Assembly: GCA_905331475.1 (NCBI GenBank)
Contig: CAJNYU010004517.1
Coordinates: forward strand, 205,870 to 269,869
Direction: 5' to 3'
Length of the DNA stretch: 64,000 bases
Source: Rotaria socialis
Lineage: Eukaryota > Rotifera > Eurotatoria > Philodinida > Philodinidae
Positions 50,980-62,520 of the stretch are shown here, piece by piece. Each line of letters starts with the position of its first letter. Within the stretch, counting starts at the first letter, position 1. Below the pieces are notes generated by a model. That model searched no databases. It had not been told where the DNA came from and saw only the letters and a list, made by a program, of their open reading frames with translations. The position numbers and the translations under genes were made by a program.

Positions 50980-52155
50980 TTAACGTAATTTTTTATATGT
51001 TTGCTGTTGTTTTTGAAGATATTTGTCGATTTGATAGGTTATTTCATCGAAATCTTTTCGAATAATTAAACCACATTCTTCTTCAAGATCTTTTAATTGT
51101 TGTTGGCTAGAAAGAATAAGATAAAACATAGATCGTCTCTATGAAATTTTCAATATATATGAATTCTATCTTTAGATAAGGAGTGATACATGTTTACATT
51201 CCAGAATACTTTACAAATCTATCATATGGCGCGTTTGAAGGTTTTTGTTACACACTTTTGTTTTACAGAGGCGCCCTCTATGTATGAACAAAGCAATTAC
51301 TGATCATTAAAATTTATCTCGCTGAAGAAATATGAGTTAGAATAATAAAATTCAGTTATTTAAGTTTTCTCTTATACCTTAATGATTGTGGTGATGTAGC
51401 TAAAGTATTTGATTCTAATGAATTCTCATTTTGTGAAACGTTTAAACATTGAACAGGAGGTGTATTAGTCATTGATGAGTATGCATTCGAAGAGAATCGG
51501 TGTTCTGTATCACTTCTTGATTCAGGATACAAATATTTGAACGGCTTCATATTATTATTTTCTACGTTGACACCGATTTGTGATGGTCGCAATGCTTGTT
51601 TTACTGCAAGTGATGTTCGACCAACAAAATGATTTTGACTGGACGATAAAACAGATCGAACTGAATTAATTGAATCGAATTCAATATAAACATATTCGAC
51701 ACCATTACCAGATGATACACATGTACAATTCAATATGCGTCCGTACCGAGTAAATGCCTTTAGAATAAAAAGAAAAATCGTCTTTATCTTTATCGAATTT
51801 CATTAGCTACCTTTTTAATAATATTTCGATCAAGTTTAGGATTTGTATGAGCAATACATATTTTTCTATCTAACAGTAAACGTGTTTCATCATTGAATGC
51901 TACATCATACGTGTGAATATCAAGACGAATGCGACCGATTGTATGATCGATTTTATTAGTTAAAAATATACTGATATCGGTATTCGATGAAAAACGTATA
52001 AAACGATAATCAATCAGCCATTCATCGACTGCACGTGAACAATTATGAAACAACGCTTCGATTTCTCCGAAACGTTGAAAATATTCACGTAATGTATTAT
52101 CATCAATCGATTGAATATTGCCAACATAGATTATATTACACGTAGAAATATTCAT
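50980..52155 (-). CDS. RNA-binding protein with two RRM domains
   Basis: Exons 52155-51811, 51757-51378 and 51106-50980 join in frame to 283 residues plus stop (donors GTAGCT and GTATAA). RRM1 lies at about residues 6-85: RNP2 IIYVGNI, helix NTLREYFQRFGEIEALF and a degenerate RNP1 DYRFIRFSS. RRM2 lies at about residues 95-165: RNP2 KICIAHTN, helix RNIIKKAFTRYGRI and RNP1 EYVYIEFDS; it spans the first splice junction. A polar linker follows, then a Gln-rich coiled-coil tail (QQQLKDLEEECGL, QIDKYLQKQQQ). RRMs bind single-stranded RNA. The weak RNP1 of RRM1 suggests reduced RNA contact there. The exact family is not recognised. Confidence 0.8.
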
Positions 52156-52159
52156 CTTA

Positions 52160-53204
52160 TTTAATATTTAGAAACAATTATGTGAAATAACACAAATGAT
52201 ATTAGTCATTTTTTTATGACTAATTGATTGGCTATCAAAAACTTGAAGAAGATTTTGAATAGCTAATTATATTTAAAACTTTGTACATCCATCTATCTGG
52301 AAGGACAGACATTATACAGCAGAATGATAAAGCAGATGTCTCTAATAAGCAATATTATGTTATCGCTGACTAGAAAAAAAAGACAGGCTTATCTTCAGCA
52401 ATACTTATTTGCGTATCGAATGTTCGAAAAAATCGAATATAAAATATGTGGAAAATTTTCATCGTCTGAAACATCATGGGTCAGACCTGACCTTTATAGT
52501 TATAGCTATCATTAATTTTTATTCAATAAATTGTTTTGACAAATATTCAATACGAGAAATATAAAACAGTATTGATTGATTCTTGTAAACAATCTATTTT
52601 ATTTGAAGAAAAAATGAACTAATTTTTTCATTCGTTGTAAACCACTCCACGACCGTATCAAGTCATGTTTTATGGACAATTCACCATTTCTTAAAACTCA
52701 TCTACTCTATCTATTTAGATTGATAGATATAGTTATTTTTTTCAGTTAAAACAAAATATTATCGATGCACCAATAAGATCAAGATAATATTCTTTTAGTC
52801 GAAACGAATATTACTGCAATAAGTCGTCGATGTATCGAAAATTTTGTCATATGATGATCAATTTCGTCTCATGTATTCTTCGTCAGATTTGATTACAAAA
52901 TTTTATATTTTTAGGATAGTTGCTGCCTTTTCTTCCGGCTAGATTTTTTATTTGTGTTTTCATCATCAACACTAAGTGAAATTTAAATAAGTTTATTACT
53001 TCGATCTATTCATCCAAACGATAGATACGATTTGAGCCTCTCTAAATTTTAAATTGTTCAACCATCACGGCTATTTACAGTTGCTGTACATTACTATTCA
53101 TTATCTCCTGATCTAAATCAAGTATATACAGTGAATGGCAGCGTTTTTTATTTAATAATTGTTAAATACAAATAAAATAGCATTTGCATAGTGTTTAGCA
53201 CTTG
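52160..53204. other. Intergenic between RRM and Amt genes
   Basis: Contains the likely promoter of the minus-strand RRM gene and the 3' UTR of the ammonium transporter. No exon is supported. Confidence 0.4.
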
Positions 53205-55113
53205 TCAAAAGTTATGCGTTTCATGTTCGCTCTGTATCTTTTCTGAATCATTATGATTGTTTTCCGTCGACGGATTAGCACTCGATTGTAGATCTTGATG
53301 GAGGTTAAAATTCATAGCAGGCATTAAACGTGGCAGGGAAGCTAGTGTAGAATATTGTATAATAATCGGTCTCGTATCGGCATTGGCAGGTTTATATGAT
53401 AATTCAAAAGTACCATTGTCTTCTTGATGATTGCCTCCTTTTTCAGCAAGTTCTCGTTGCTCTCGCATTTTATCGACAAGATCAGCAGCGGCACGGGTTG
53501 CAACTACTTTCCAATTTTCACCATGAGCTGTAATAATACATGGTAGGAAATTTAAAAAAAGTCAAGCACTCATCTTATATGAATTTCAATATCTGACAAA
53601 AATTTCAGTGTTTAGATCTCAAATTCTTTGTAAAGAATACAGTCAAAAGTCGTATAAGAGAGAGAGAAAATTTCGAAAATGCTAGCTTCATACCTGCTAT
53701 ATCGAGCCCTGCGAGTTCATCCTCATGCGTTAATCGAATACCTATGATTAAGTCTAATGGAAACAAAATTCCAGCTGTACACACAGATGAAAAGCCTAAA
53801 TGATAAATAAAACGATGCATGCCTAGTAAGCCTCAGTTTTGGTATTTATCAACTGCAGTAAGAATGGCTGCAATTTGATACCAAAGTTGAGCAGGATGCC
53901 CATAAAAAGCTCCATCAGCACCACCGGGATTCACCATTTTTTGAGCAAATAGTCCTGTCATGAAAGCACCAGATATACCACCTACAGAAACAATTTTAAT
54001 TATATTTTTGAAAAAACAACATTTAAGAACAATCAATGCGCACCGCAACCGTGAACAACAGCCACATCTAATGTATCATCAAATCGCATATATCGCTTAA
54101 GCAACAGAAGACAATAGACAATGATGGCTCCGATAATACCTATGAGTAATCCCCAACCAGGTTGAACAAAACCACATGCTGGTGTAATAGCTACAAGACC
54201 AACAATAGAACCTGTACAAGCACCTGAAACTGCTATATGACCACGTGCAGCATCAATTACTACCCATGTTACCAATGCAGAAGCAGCAGCCACATTTGTA
54301 TTTACCAGTGCAAGAGCTGCAATACCGCTAGAACAAAACAAAAATGTTGCTCTTCTGTCTCCTTAATTTGTTACTGTTATTCTTTGTAATATACCTAGCA
54401 GCATTAGCAGAACCAGCATTAAATCCATTCCAACCCACCCATAATAGACATGTTCCTAAAATTGTAAACGGTAGATTATGAGCAGTGGTACTTCGCGGAT
54501 CATAGTCATGTCGTTTTCCTAGTATAGTCGATGCGACAAGACCTGAAACGCCTGAAAAAATATGAACAACCGTTCCACCAGCAAAGTCAAGCGCGCCCAA
54601 TGTTTTCAACCATCCATTACTGCCCCAAACCCAATGTGCCATCGGATCATAGCATACCGTTGACCAAATCAATACGAATATCATATACGGAATCATTTTC
54701 ATTCGACCAACTATAGCACCAGAAATGAGGGCTGGTGTAATAACTGCAAATGTAGCTTGATACATACAAAATGTTAATAGAGGATACGTCGGACTATAGT
54801 ATGAATTTTGAATTTCACCAAAACGTAATACTGCCCAATCAAATGAACCGAAACCTTCGCTTACAGGTGGACCAAATGCAAATGAAAAGCCAAAGAGAAC
54901 CCATTGTACAATAACAATGCCCATGCAAATAAACGATAAGAATAATTGATTTAAAACATTCTTTCGATCGACCATGCCACCATAGAAAAAAGCCAATGCA
55001 GGTGTCATTAATAGTACTAAAGTTGTTGCTGTTAACATCCAAGCATTGTCACCGGAATCATAAATGGGACTGTTACCATTTGTTGACATTGTAGTATTCA
55101 TACTATTATTCAT
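53205..55113 (-). CDS. Amt-family ammonium transporter
   Basis: Exons 55113-54395, 54327-54044, 53981-53854, 53795-53694 and 53527-53205. The product is about 518 residues with roughly eleven membrane spans, moving ammonium/ammonia across the membrane. Signatures: the family motif DFAGG (residues 176-180) with the first pore histidine at H184 (TVVHIFSG), the second pore histidine in VAVVHGCGG, the YDPMAHWVWG motif (about 155-164) and GWNGFNAGS. The long hydrophilic C-terminus starts HEDELAGLD and ends in a Ser/Asn-rich tail. The phases close at all junctions except exon 3 to 4. There the only GT donor (53853-53852) follows GCA, while exon 4 needs one more base. The summed exons are 1,556 nt, exactly one short of a multiple of three. 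A lost G at the GCAG|GT boundary would explain it. Exon 2 has an unusual GTGCGC donor. Confidence 0.85.
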
Positions 55114-56700
55114 TATGCTCGCCGAATTGTGTTGATGCTAGAAAAGAAAAATAAATAAAAATACAAGAAATATGTTTTTACTCAACGATTAATTTGGGTA
55201 TGAGAGAAAACAAGCACACCACGTTATCCTATGATCAGCAAGAAAAATAATGTTTTTATATTCATAGTCACAGGATTAGGGTTTCGTCTACCTTGACATA
55301 TCAACTACCTCGCAAGCAGTGAAAATCATTGAAACGAAGATAGCATCATTATTGCGCACCAATGATGAGAAAATAACGAAACTTAACTGACACAATAAGC
55401 AATGATGCGGTGGTTTTGTTTTTCTTCTAATTTTATAAAAAAAGATTCCTTCTGGCATGTACAGCTATATTAATGATAGTTCTGATTGAACAGTAGATGT
55501 TAACAGCGAGCTAGGTAATGCATATACCCATTAGTACGGTCACTTTTCATTTGCTACGTAACCATACAATAAGTAGCACGGCTGAACGAGATCCTAATAC
55601 GAAAGAAAGAAAAATTTACCTTTGCTTCAAAAATACGTATCATTGATAATAAAAATGACTCGAGCTTTTTTGTACGTTACCATGTCGTCGAAGTCGCGTA
55701 AGTTTTGATGATACATCGCGACTTTGATAAATGTTAGCAATTAATTGCGATTGGTGGCCGCTTTTTTGAGTAACACCGGTCTATCACGATTAATCACCGA
55801 TTTTTCAAGTAATATAAGTGCATCGCGATTAATCGTCGATTTCTTAAGTAGCGCAGATGTAGCTATATCAGTCGCTCTCAGGGAACTCAAACGGAAAAGT
55901 GAGAGACGCATTCTATAGATATCGAAGGTCTTGAAAACTCTAACTTTTTGTACCTTTTTTCATGAGAAATTTAAGCTGATTACACAACCGTAAATTAGTC
56001 TCAATTTTTATTAAAAATTGAAAAAAAGTCGTCAATTTGAACGATTATATCGCGACAAGATCTCACGATACATCGCCCTAATATCCCGCGATATAATCGT
56101 CGATTTTTTAGCGATTTTGAGGACATGGGATTACTTCGATCGACATTTATTATCGAAGTATCATCGGTTCAGGATTAAAATTGAAATTATGTAACAAAAA
56201 TTGTTGCACATTAAAAATAATTAACTATTTTCTCTATACTGCTTGTAACACTTATAGTAAATCCATAAGCTGATTGACTCGCTTGATTTTTCGCCGAGAG
56301 TATCTCGAAAGCAGTTGAAGGTAGAGAGAGAGTAAAATAGTTCTATTCAGTTTGTAAGTATATCACATAAAATATAGGTCAGAATTGGAATTCTTCTGCG
56401 CGATTTTGATTATTTTTAGCTATTCAAGGTTCGATTTGTTTAAAAAAACTAATTTGTCATTATTTTTTTTTCATCTACAAAACAGTGTGAGCACATGAAA
56501 TTGTCTTGTTACAACAGTGGATTTTTGTTTATAAACTTTTTAATCGAAAAGAATTGATGTTTACTGTTAAACAATTGAAAGTTTAGAGAAATATCGATAT
56601 AGCATTGATCAACTTGTAATTAGAAAGAACTTAATTTCTACGGAGCTTTCTATTGTTTTCATTAGTTTCCTTCTGTTTTATTGTGTTCAACAGGTAGTAC
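55114..56700. other. Intergenic with diverged repeats
   Basis: Upstream region of the Amt gene. Between 55740 and 55865, three diverged units of about 40 bp share the pattern GATTAATC-CGATTT--TAAGTA. A perfect inverted repeat follows at 56041-56100. No exon was recognised. Confidence 0.45.
56041..56100. repeat. 14-bp perfect inverted repeat
   Basis: ACGATTATATCGCG at 56041-56054 pairs with CGCGATATAATCGT at 56087-56100 around a 32-base spacer. The words ATCGCG/CGCGAT also recur in the flanking diverged repeats, so this may be the relic of a palindromic repeat family. Confidence 0.7.
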
Positions 56701-58454
56701 AAGTAGCGTTCATCGACATCGAAAGTCGATTCACTGGGCCCTAGACTGCCAGTGCTGAGGAGATGAAATGCATGGACGGGACAGAAAATCGGTTATCTGT
56801 GCCAGCAGCTGGTGGTGATATTTTTAAACACACCTGTAAAAGGGGCGGGAATAAGTGAAACTGAAGTAAGAATTACATGAAAATTAAAGGTCTCAAGTAA
56901 AATTATTAAAAGTGAAGACGAAAAACGGACAGAATGGGACTCAAAGACCCTTAAGGTGGCGGAGACGTTCAGTCTTACATAGCCACAAAAATACAGGATT
57001 CAGAAATATCGTGATGGCTATCTCAAAGTTCCGTAGGGGGATCAGCTTGCCCTCTCCACTGACCACATATCCAGAGCGGACTGTTTCCCGTAACCATGTC
57101 ATGCAGTCGGCCATGATTTGTGCCGTAACAATGCCCTAAGTGCCATAAAAATGGTCAATTGTACCACCGAAATGGTCGTTTTGTACCGTACGAATGGTCC
57201 TTTGTGCGATGGAAATGGTCGTTTGTGTCCTTGTTACAGACAGACAGACAGACACAGATGAATTACGGTTTCTAGATCCTATCCTTTCAGTCTAGGGGAA
57301 AATACGAAATAAAACAATAGTATCACAGAACCAACGTCCAGTTCCATTGGATAAATGGTCAACTCAATATTTTAGAATCATAGAAATCTCTAATCGAATT
57401 CTATAACATCGACTCAACACTTTTTCTGACGATTCGATCTCTTTTAAATGTTTCACATTGATGTCATACACTTTTGGAAGTAGATGTGTCTTTTTGTTGT
57501 TTTACGTAATTAAAAAAAGCTGAAATATCGAAGATTTCTTTGTTTTGAGAAAAGAGTCAATCAGTAGAATGTTCTCGCTACTTTCGATTATGTTACCTTG
57601 ATTTCTACTCTCATTTTTAATGTTTAAAGTTGATAGACACAAGTTGAGAAGATCTGATTTTCGAATACGACAAGGCCACAAACACATAGATTAGATTGAT
57701 CAGCATAAAGTAATTAGAATACGTTTTCTAGAAAACCCCCGTACGCATCAAGACCTATCGACTGATGTGTAATTCAAATACCAGACAGCAATAGCTTAGG
57801 GGATTCATTGCTTCTAATTACTGACACGATAGGGTTTCTACGATTTTCAGTTGCTTTTTAAGACTTTCGATCTTTTGAAATGTTTTATTATTGACTATGA
57901 AGAATAATAAAATTTTCATCAAAGTAAATTAAATCCTCAAAATAAAGTTCTTGAAGACAGCTGGTGTATTATATGTTCAATTAGAGAAAAATGTCACGTT
58001 GATGTTTTGCTGATAGACTGACTTTCACAAAGAATACTCCAAGTTAATTAATAATTTTGACAATGTAACAGAAAGATGGGAAAATAATTTGAACCTTATT
58101 ATATCAAACGTTTCGGAATAGCTGTGATGCTTATTTATAGAAAGTCTAAGGATCATTGAGAACAAAAGATTGATCTATGTGGCATTAGATGTTGAATGAC
58201 TAAAATGTAAAAACAAAACTATAAAGAAAAGTATTATTCTCAATTTGTCATATCTCATAATTCACTCTTTCTCAATTAGCAAAGACCCTGCAGATGATGT
58301 TCATTATAAAACATGCTTTTGATCTACGCTACGCATAAGAATAGAACAGAAATATTACGACAAATGGATGAGATTAAGATTGTCAAAGCTTATCTTAAGC
58401 CTTATCAAATCAACGGAAATTGCTTAATTCTAAAGAAAATCTTCAGTAATTATA
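56701..58454. other. Intergenic with GC-rich block and minisatellite
   Basis: 56700-57140 is GC-richer than its surroundings and might be a retroelement relic, but no reverse transcriptase or other motif could be read. 57148-57260 holds short tandem repeats. Beyond that the sequence is AT-rich and featureless. Confidence 0.4.
57148..57260. repeat. About 20-bp minisatellite and GACA microsatellite
   Basis: Four diverged units of the form AAATGGTCGTTTTGTACC follow each other between 57148 and 57230. They are followed by (GACA)n at about 57237-57256. Units differ by substitutions, so the array is old. Confidence 0.7.
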
Positions 58455-58964
58455 TCCAGTTGGCGCATAAGTTTTACACGTTTATTTTTTGTGCAACAAT
58501 AAATTTATTTTTCAACTAAGATATACAAACATCAATCAGCAATATAATCGCCATTGTTTTCAACAACATTCACCCATCTTTCTGACAATAGTTCAATTCC
58601 ATATCTGTACAAACTAGCCGGTTTTGATTCGAAAAAGGCAGTCAGGTCGGATTTTAGCTCATTGAAGTCTTCATAGTGGTTACTGCACAAATAGCTACGA
58701 AGAGGTCGGAACAGATGATAATCGGTTGGTGAGAAGTCTGGTGACCACGGCGGGTGCGGAAGAGCTTTCCATCCTAATTACGTAGTAAACAGGAAAGATC
58801 AAGGTCAATATCGATGTTTGTTTGACCTTAAGAGAACAGAAATAGATGTATAGCAGTGAGATGAAAGAAACACATATATAACAAAAAGAGAATATCTTTG
58901 TTGAAAAATAAATTTGTTGTTGAACCAAAGAACAAAAACGTTCAGAACTTATGCGCCAACCGGA
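58455..58964 (-). mobile_element. Internally deleted mariner element
   Basis: Ends TCCAGTTGGCGCATAAGTT and its inverse (TCCGGTTGGCGCATAAGTT) are flanked by TA on both sides (58453-58454 and 58965-58966), as for Tc1/mariner insertion. The inverted similarity continues inwards to AAATTTATTTTTCAAC. The 510 bp between them retain only the 3' part of the transposase, so the copy is nonautonomous. Confidence 0.9.
58532..58782 (-). pseudogene. C-terminal mariner transposase fragment
   Basis: Reads GWKALPHPPWSPDFSPTDYH-type sequence, then LFRPLRSYL, ERWVNVVENNGDYIAD and a stop at 58532. HPP-SPD-SP-DYH is the mariner motif carrying the third catalytic aspartate. The N-terminal DNA-binding part and the first two catalytic residues are missing. 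A TAG interrupts the frame just upstream of the retained part. Confidence 0.9.
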
Positions 58965-58969
58965 TATGA

Positions 58970-60219
58970 GAAATAAAGCTTTTCAATTTCATTGATTTCC
59001 AATGGCTCTTATTGATTTTCAATAATTGCCAGTATTTCTAGTCTTCACTCTAGACTTCTTGTGGAATAGATAAAAAAAGAGATTAGTTTATTATTCGTTG
59101 GTTTTTTATTCAATTTTCAAGAGATCTACAAAACTGAGACTAACGATATAAAATCCAAAATGCCCTTCTAATTTTATTTGGTAAACGCCAAAATTAAATT
59201 TAGAATTTCTCCAGTGAGCTAAACCACATTCAAAATGGCAACGAAAATAATTTGAAAAAAAAATGAAGTATTTACTATTTCCCGATAAAAAGTCATGCAA
59301 ATGGAGCTCAACCATTCGAGAATCACTTTTTTTTACAAATTTTTATTTTACCTCATCGTTAATTTCCACGTCTCTAAACTGCTGATTTATACTTTCTCAG
59401 TCGAAAATTCTAAAAAATTTTCAAATTACATTGGAAAACAAGAGAGCTGAAAGTGATTGTTCATTGTGCGCTAGTAAACCAATTTTCGTTGATATATGCA
59501 TTCATCGGTGAACAGTGAACTAGCTACCTATATAATTTACAGAACAATATAAATATGAAACGAATTCCGAGTCTTTGGGATTCTTCGAGTAACATATAAT
59601 TCATACTTGACTATAGTGTGCATACAATTCTTTTTCAGTCAGCGTATGATTCATTACTTTCAGCAAAAATATTTCTATCTTATTTCTCATCAAAGAGAAA
59701 GTTCGACTCATAATCTAATCTTGCTTTTGTGCATATAGAATTCTTGTATCTGCTTCAGTTTGCAAGTCAAGAAAAAAAATTGCATTTCCTTTCTACGTAA
59801 TAGAGTTCAGTAGTATCCCTGTAGAATAAGATTTTTATTCAATTTTCTTCTCTAGAAAATAGTTTTTCTAACCACAGGCGAAGTCTGCTTCGACTGAATC
59901 AACTTCGCAACTCCATTCTTCTATTTCTGAGTAGCAATAAACGGTGTTTTTGCTCAATATTAAATCAACAATTCCGTTTCTCATACTATCGAATCGTTCC
60001 CGTTGAACTTTAGCCATATCAATAGAATTAGATCACACGCAGTGCAGCTTAAAAGTGAGCACAACGAGAGAATGAGCAAGAAAAAAACATTTTCTATAGA
60101 GTTTCTCTCTTACCAGAAAGAAAAAAAATGAGAAACGATCTTCGTTCGACACAACGCAATTATTAGTTGGCCCTCTGCTCGCACAAAAAAACATTATCCG
60201 GAGAAATAAGAAGAAACTC
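58970..60219. other. Intergenic, nothing recognised
   Basis: AT-rich; the open frames here lack motifs. The distal end leads into the promoter of the coiled-coil gene. Confidence 0.4.
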
Positions 60220-60228
60220 TATATATAG
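60220..60228 (+). promoter_or_regulatory. Probable TATA box of the coiled-coil gene
   Basis: TATATATAG lies 40 bp before the ATG at 60268. Its position implies a short 5' UTR of about 10-20 bases. Confidence 0.5.
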
Positions 60229-60267
60229 TTGACACAAGAGTAAATATTCTATTTTTCGACTGAACTA

Positions 60268-61190
60268 ATGTCTGCAATAATTCATGCACTTACTGGACGT
60301 TCTGATCATCCGGAAAAAAAATCGAATTCTTCTTCGTCTGTACATAAGGTAGTTTATGAAGATATTGAAGTTAAATCGGTTGTGAGTACTCAAACGCAAT
60401 CGAAACCGATAACAAATGCTTCCAATCATAAGATCAATGCATTGATGGCTAAATTAGGTAAGATGAATTTTTGACTTGTTCAAAAACAAAAAAATTTCTT
60501 ATTGTCCTTTTAGGTTCAACACATTTACAAATTGATGAATATTCTCGACAACGTACACAAGAAATATCGGAAGCCGTTAAAAGTAGCATTGATAAAGTTA
60601 TTCATTTAATACAGACTCAACAGCAGCAACTACTCGACGAGGCTCAAAAGGAAAGTAATAAACTTGAAGATGAATACAAACGTAAACTTATGTTGTAAGT
60701 AACAAAAACAAATTGTATATTTGATATAGGAAATTATGCTTTTCCTCTCTCTCTCTCTCTATTTGAATTTCGTTAAAGATTCATAAATGAACTCGATCAA
60801 GAAAAAGCAACAAAATTAGTTGATCTAGAAAAGGATTTAAATCTACGTCAGGAGCAAATTCTTGAATCAGCACGTAAACGTATTGATGCAATTAATGAAG
60901 AAGCCAATCGATTGAAGATGGTACAAAACTAATCTCATCTAATTTTCTATTCTCTCTTATTTTATAGAACGTGCTTAAAGAAGCGCAAGCTAAAACCAAT
61001 TCAAAAATGGGGGAAATTGCTGAAAAAGTTGTTCAAGTACGATTATAAATTCTCCAATCTCACTTGAATTATTATTTTATTCTTATTTTAGCTTGAAGCT
61101 GAAGATGCAAACCGTCGCCTAGCAAGTACAACTAAAACAATTATCACTACACGATCACAACCGGACAATCATCCAACAAAACATAATTGA
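60268..61190 (+). CDS. 226-residue charged coiled-coil protein
   Basis: Five exons, 60268-60457, 60514-60694, 60779-60920, 60968-61036 and 61092-61190, join in frame to 226 residues plus stop, with introns of about 47-84 bp. After a polar N-terminal stretch of about 60 residues (MSAIIHALTGRSDHPEKKSN), residues about 65-200 form one long, highly charged helix (QIDEYSRQRTQEISEAVKSS, LLDEAQKESNKLEDEYKRK, ARKRIDAINEEANRLK). A short polar tail follows (TTRSQPDNHPTKHN). No catalytic or membrane motif. The layout of polar arms around an amphipathic helix is reminiscent of heat-soluble CAHS-type stress proteins, but I cannot confirm shared sequence motifs. It could equally be an ordinary cytoskeletal or adaptor coiled coil. 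A TATA box lies 40 bp upstream and AATAAA near 61302. Confidence 0.8.
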
Positions 61191-62199
61191 CTTTATATTT
61201 ATATGGCGCTTGTATTTCGTAGCGCCCAGCAAAATACATTGAAACTGTAAAAATAACGTTTGTAAAATATTTCATGTATGTATTGGTTCGCTTAAGAGAC
61301 AATAAATATAATTTTAAATATCGTCAAGTTCAAATGTTAATTGTTTCTAAATACTGGACATCGTGTTTGAGAACAAGATCGAAATTCGCCAATCCGAATC
61401 AAGCAGAAATTAGTTAATTTTTTACATGAAAAAGAAAACAACTGTTAGCTCGATGTAACTAGAAAGGGCAAAGCAGAAATTATATTCTCGTGAGACGGAA
61501 ACAGCTCACTCGTTAATGTTAGCCTGAAACAGGAAAAGTGTTTAAATAAATTTATTTGATTTAGAAAAAAGAAGTATGTGGTAAATCACACAGAATAAAA
61601 CATAAGCTGAAATAACTGTCTTCGTATTTGGCAAAATATTTTTTGGAGTAGTGGCATGTTTATGATCCTGCCAGCGATTTTCATTTCCGTTCATACAAAT
61701 AAGCAGTGGTTTTTTCTGTGCATACCGAGCGTGTTTTTGTTTGTCCACAACGAGATGATCAACGAATGCATAGGAAAAATGTTTTTCTATTTTCTTAGAT
61801 TTGAGATTTGAGAAAATAAAGCAATATTTGTGAATTTTCGTCGGAAGTATCGCTATTAATGTAAATATATATCGAGAGAGAAAGAGAGAGAGAACTGAGT
61901 GATCTTTGCTTCAACAATAGACTCATAGTGCTATCCTTCACAAGAAAAAGGCCTTGGAACTGAAACTCGATATTATTATTCTCCGCATCTCACTGAAGGA
62001 CATGAGTCACAACAGGGAGAATGAGCCTATGAAACAGCATATTTTCATTCTGACAGTCGTATAATATACTAATGAGTAAATGGTGTGACTGTTAAATCGA
62101 AGAATCCAAACGATTAGCTTGCGTCGAAATAAAAATGAGCAATTACATTATTTCTACTAGTTTCATGATAAAGCATGATAATATTTCTGAATGCCTTTT
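61191..62199. other. 3' UTR then intergenic
   Basis: A poly(A) signal (CAATAAATA) lies near 61302. A GA-rich microsatellite is at about 61872-61895. No further exon was recognised. Confidence 0.45.
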
Positions 62200-62520
62200 T
62201 GTGTACTCAAAAAACAAAAGTGAGTACACTATAGAATCGGTCAGTGTGTCCGGCCGTTTATGCGATAGCTCCTGAAAGGCTGATCCGATTGTCATGATAT
62301 TTTGTACACAGAAGGATCTCATCAATATCTCAGTTGAGTTCGAAGATGAGAGGGATCCGTCAAGAAATGGCTGAGTTATCGAAAAAATTGTCATTATTGA
62401 CCAGACCATCCCTGACGAGGGGGACAGGGATCTTTTCAAAAAGCAAATCTGTTTTTCTCAGTATTATTCACAACATATATAAATCGACTCAGTTTTTGCA
62501 GTACACAGAACAATCGGATG
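62200..62520 (+). mobile_element. MITE with TGTGTACT ends, copy B
   Basis: Same orientation and structure as 6643-6975: TGTGTACTCAAAAAA at the start, TTTTTGCAGTACACA near 62493-62507, and shared interior words such as GTTCGAAGATGAGA and GGATCCGTCAAGAAATGG. The G run seen in copy A is here GACGAGGGGGAC. No ORF of its own. Confidence 0.8.

Noticed and set aside
56700-56830. tRNA-like stretch near 56.7 kb
   Set aside because: A GATTCACTGGGCCC word loosely recalls a B box, but no cloverleaf with paired acceptor stem could be drawn.
56912-57139. 75-codon plus-strand frame in the GC-rich block
   Set aside because: No recognisable motif, and likely open only because of base composition.
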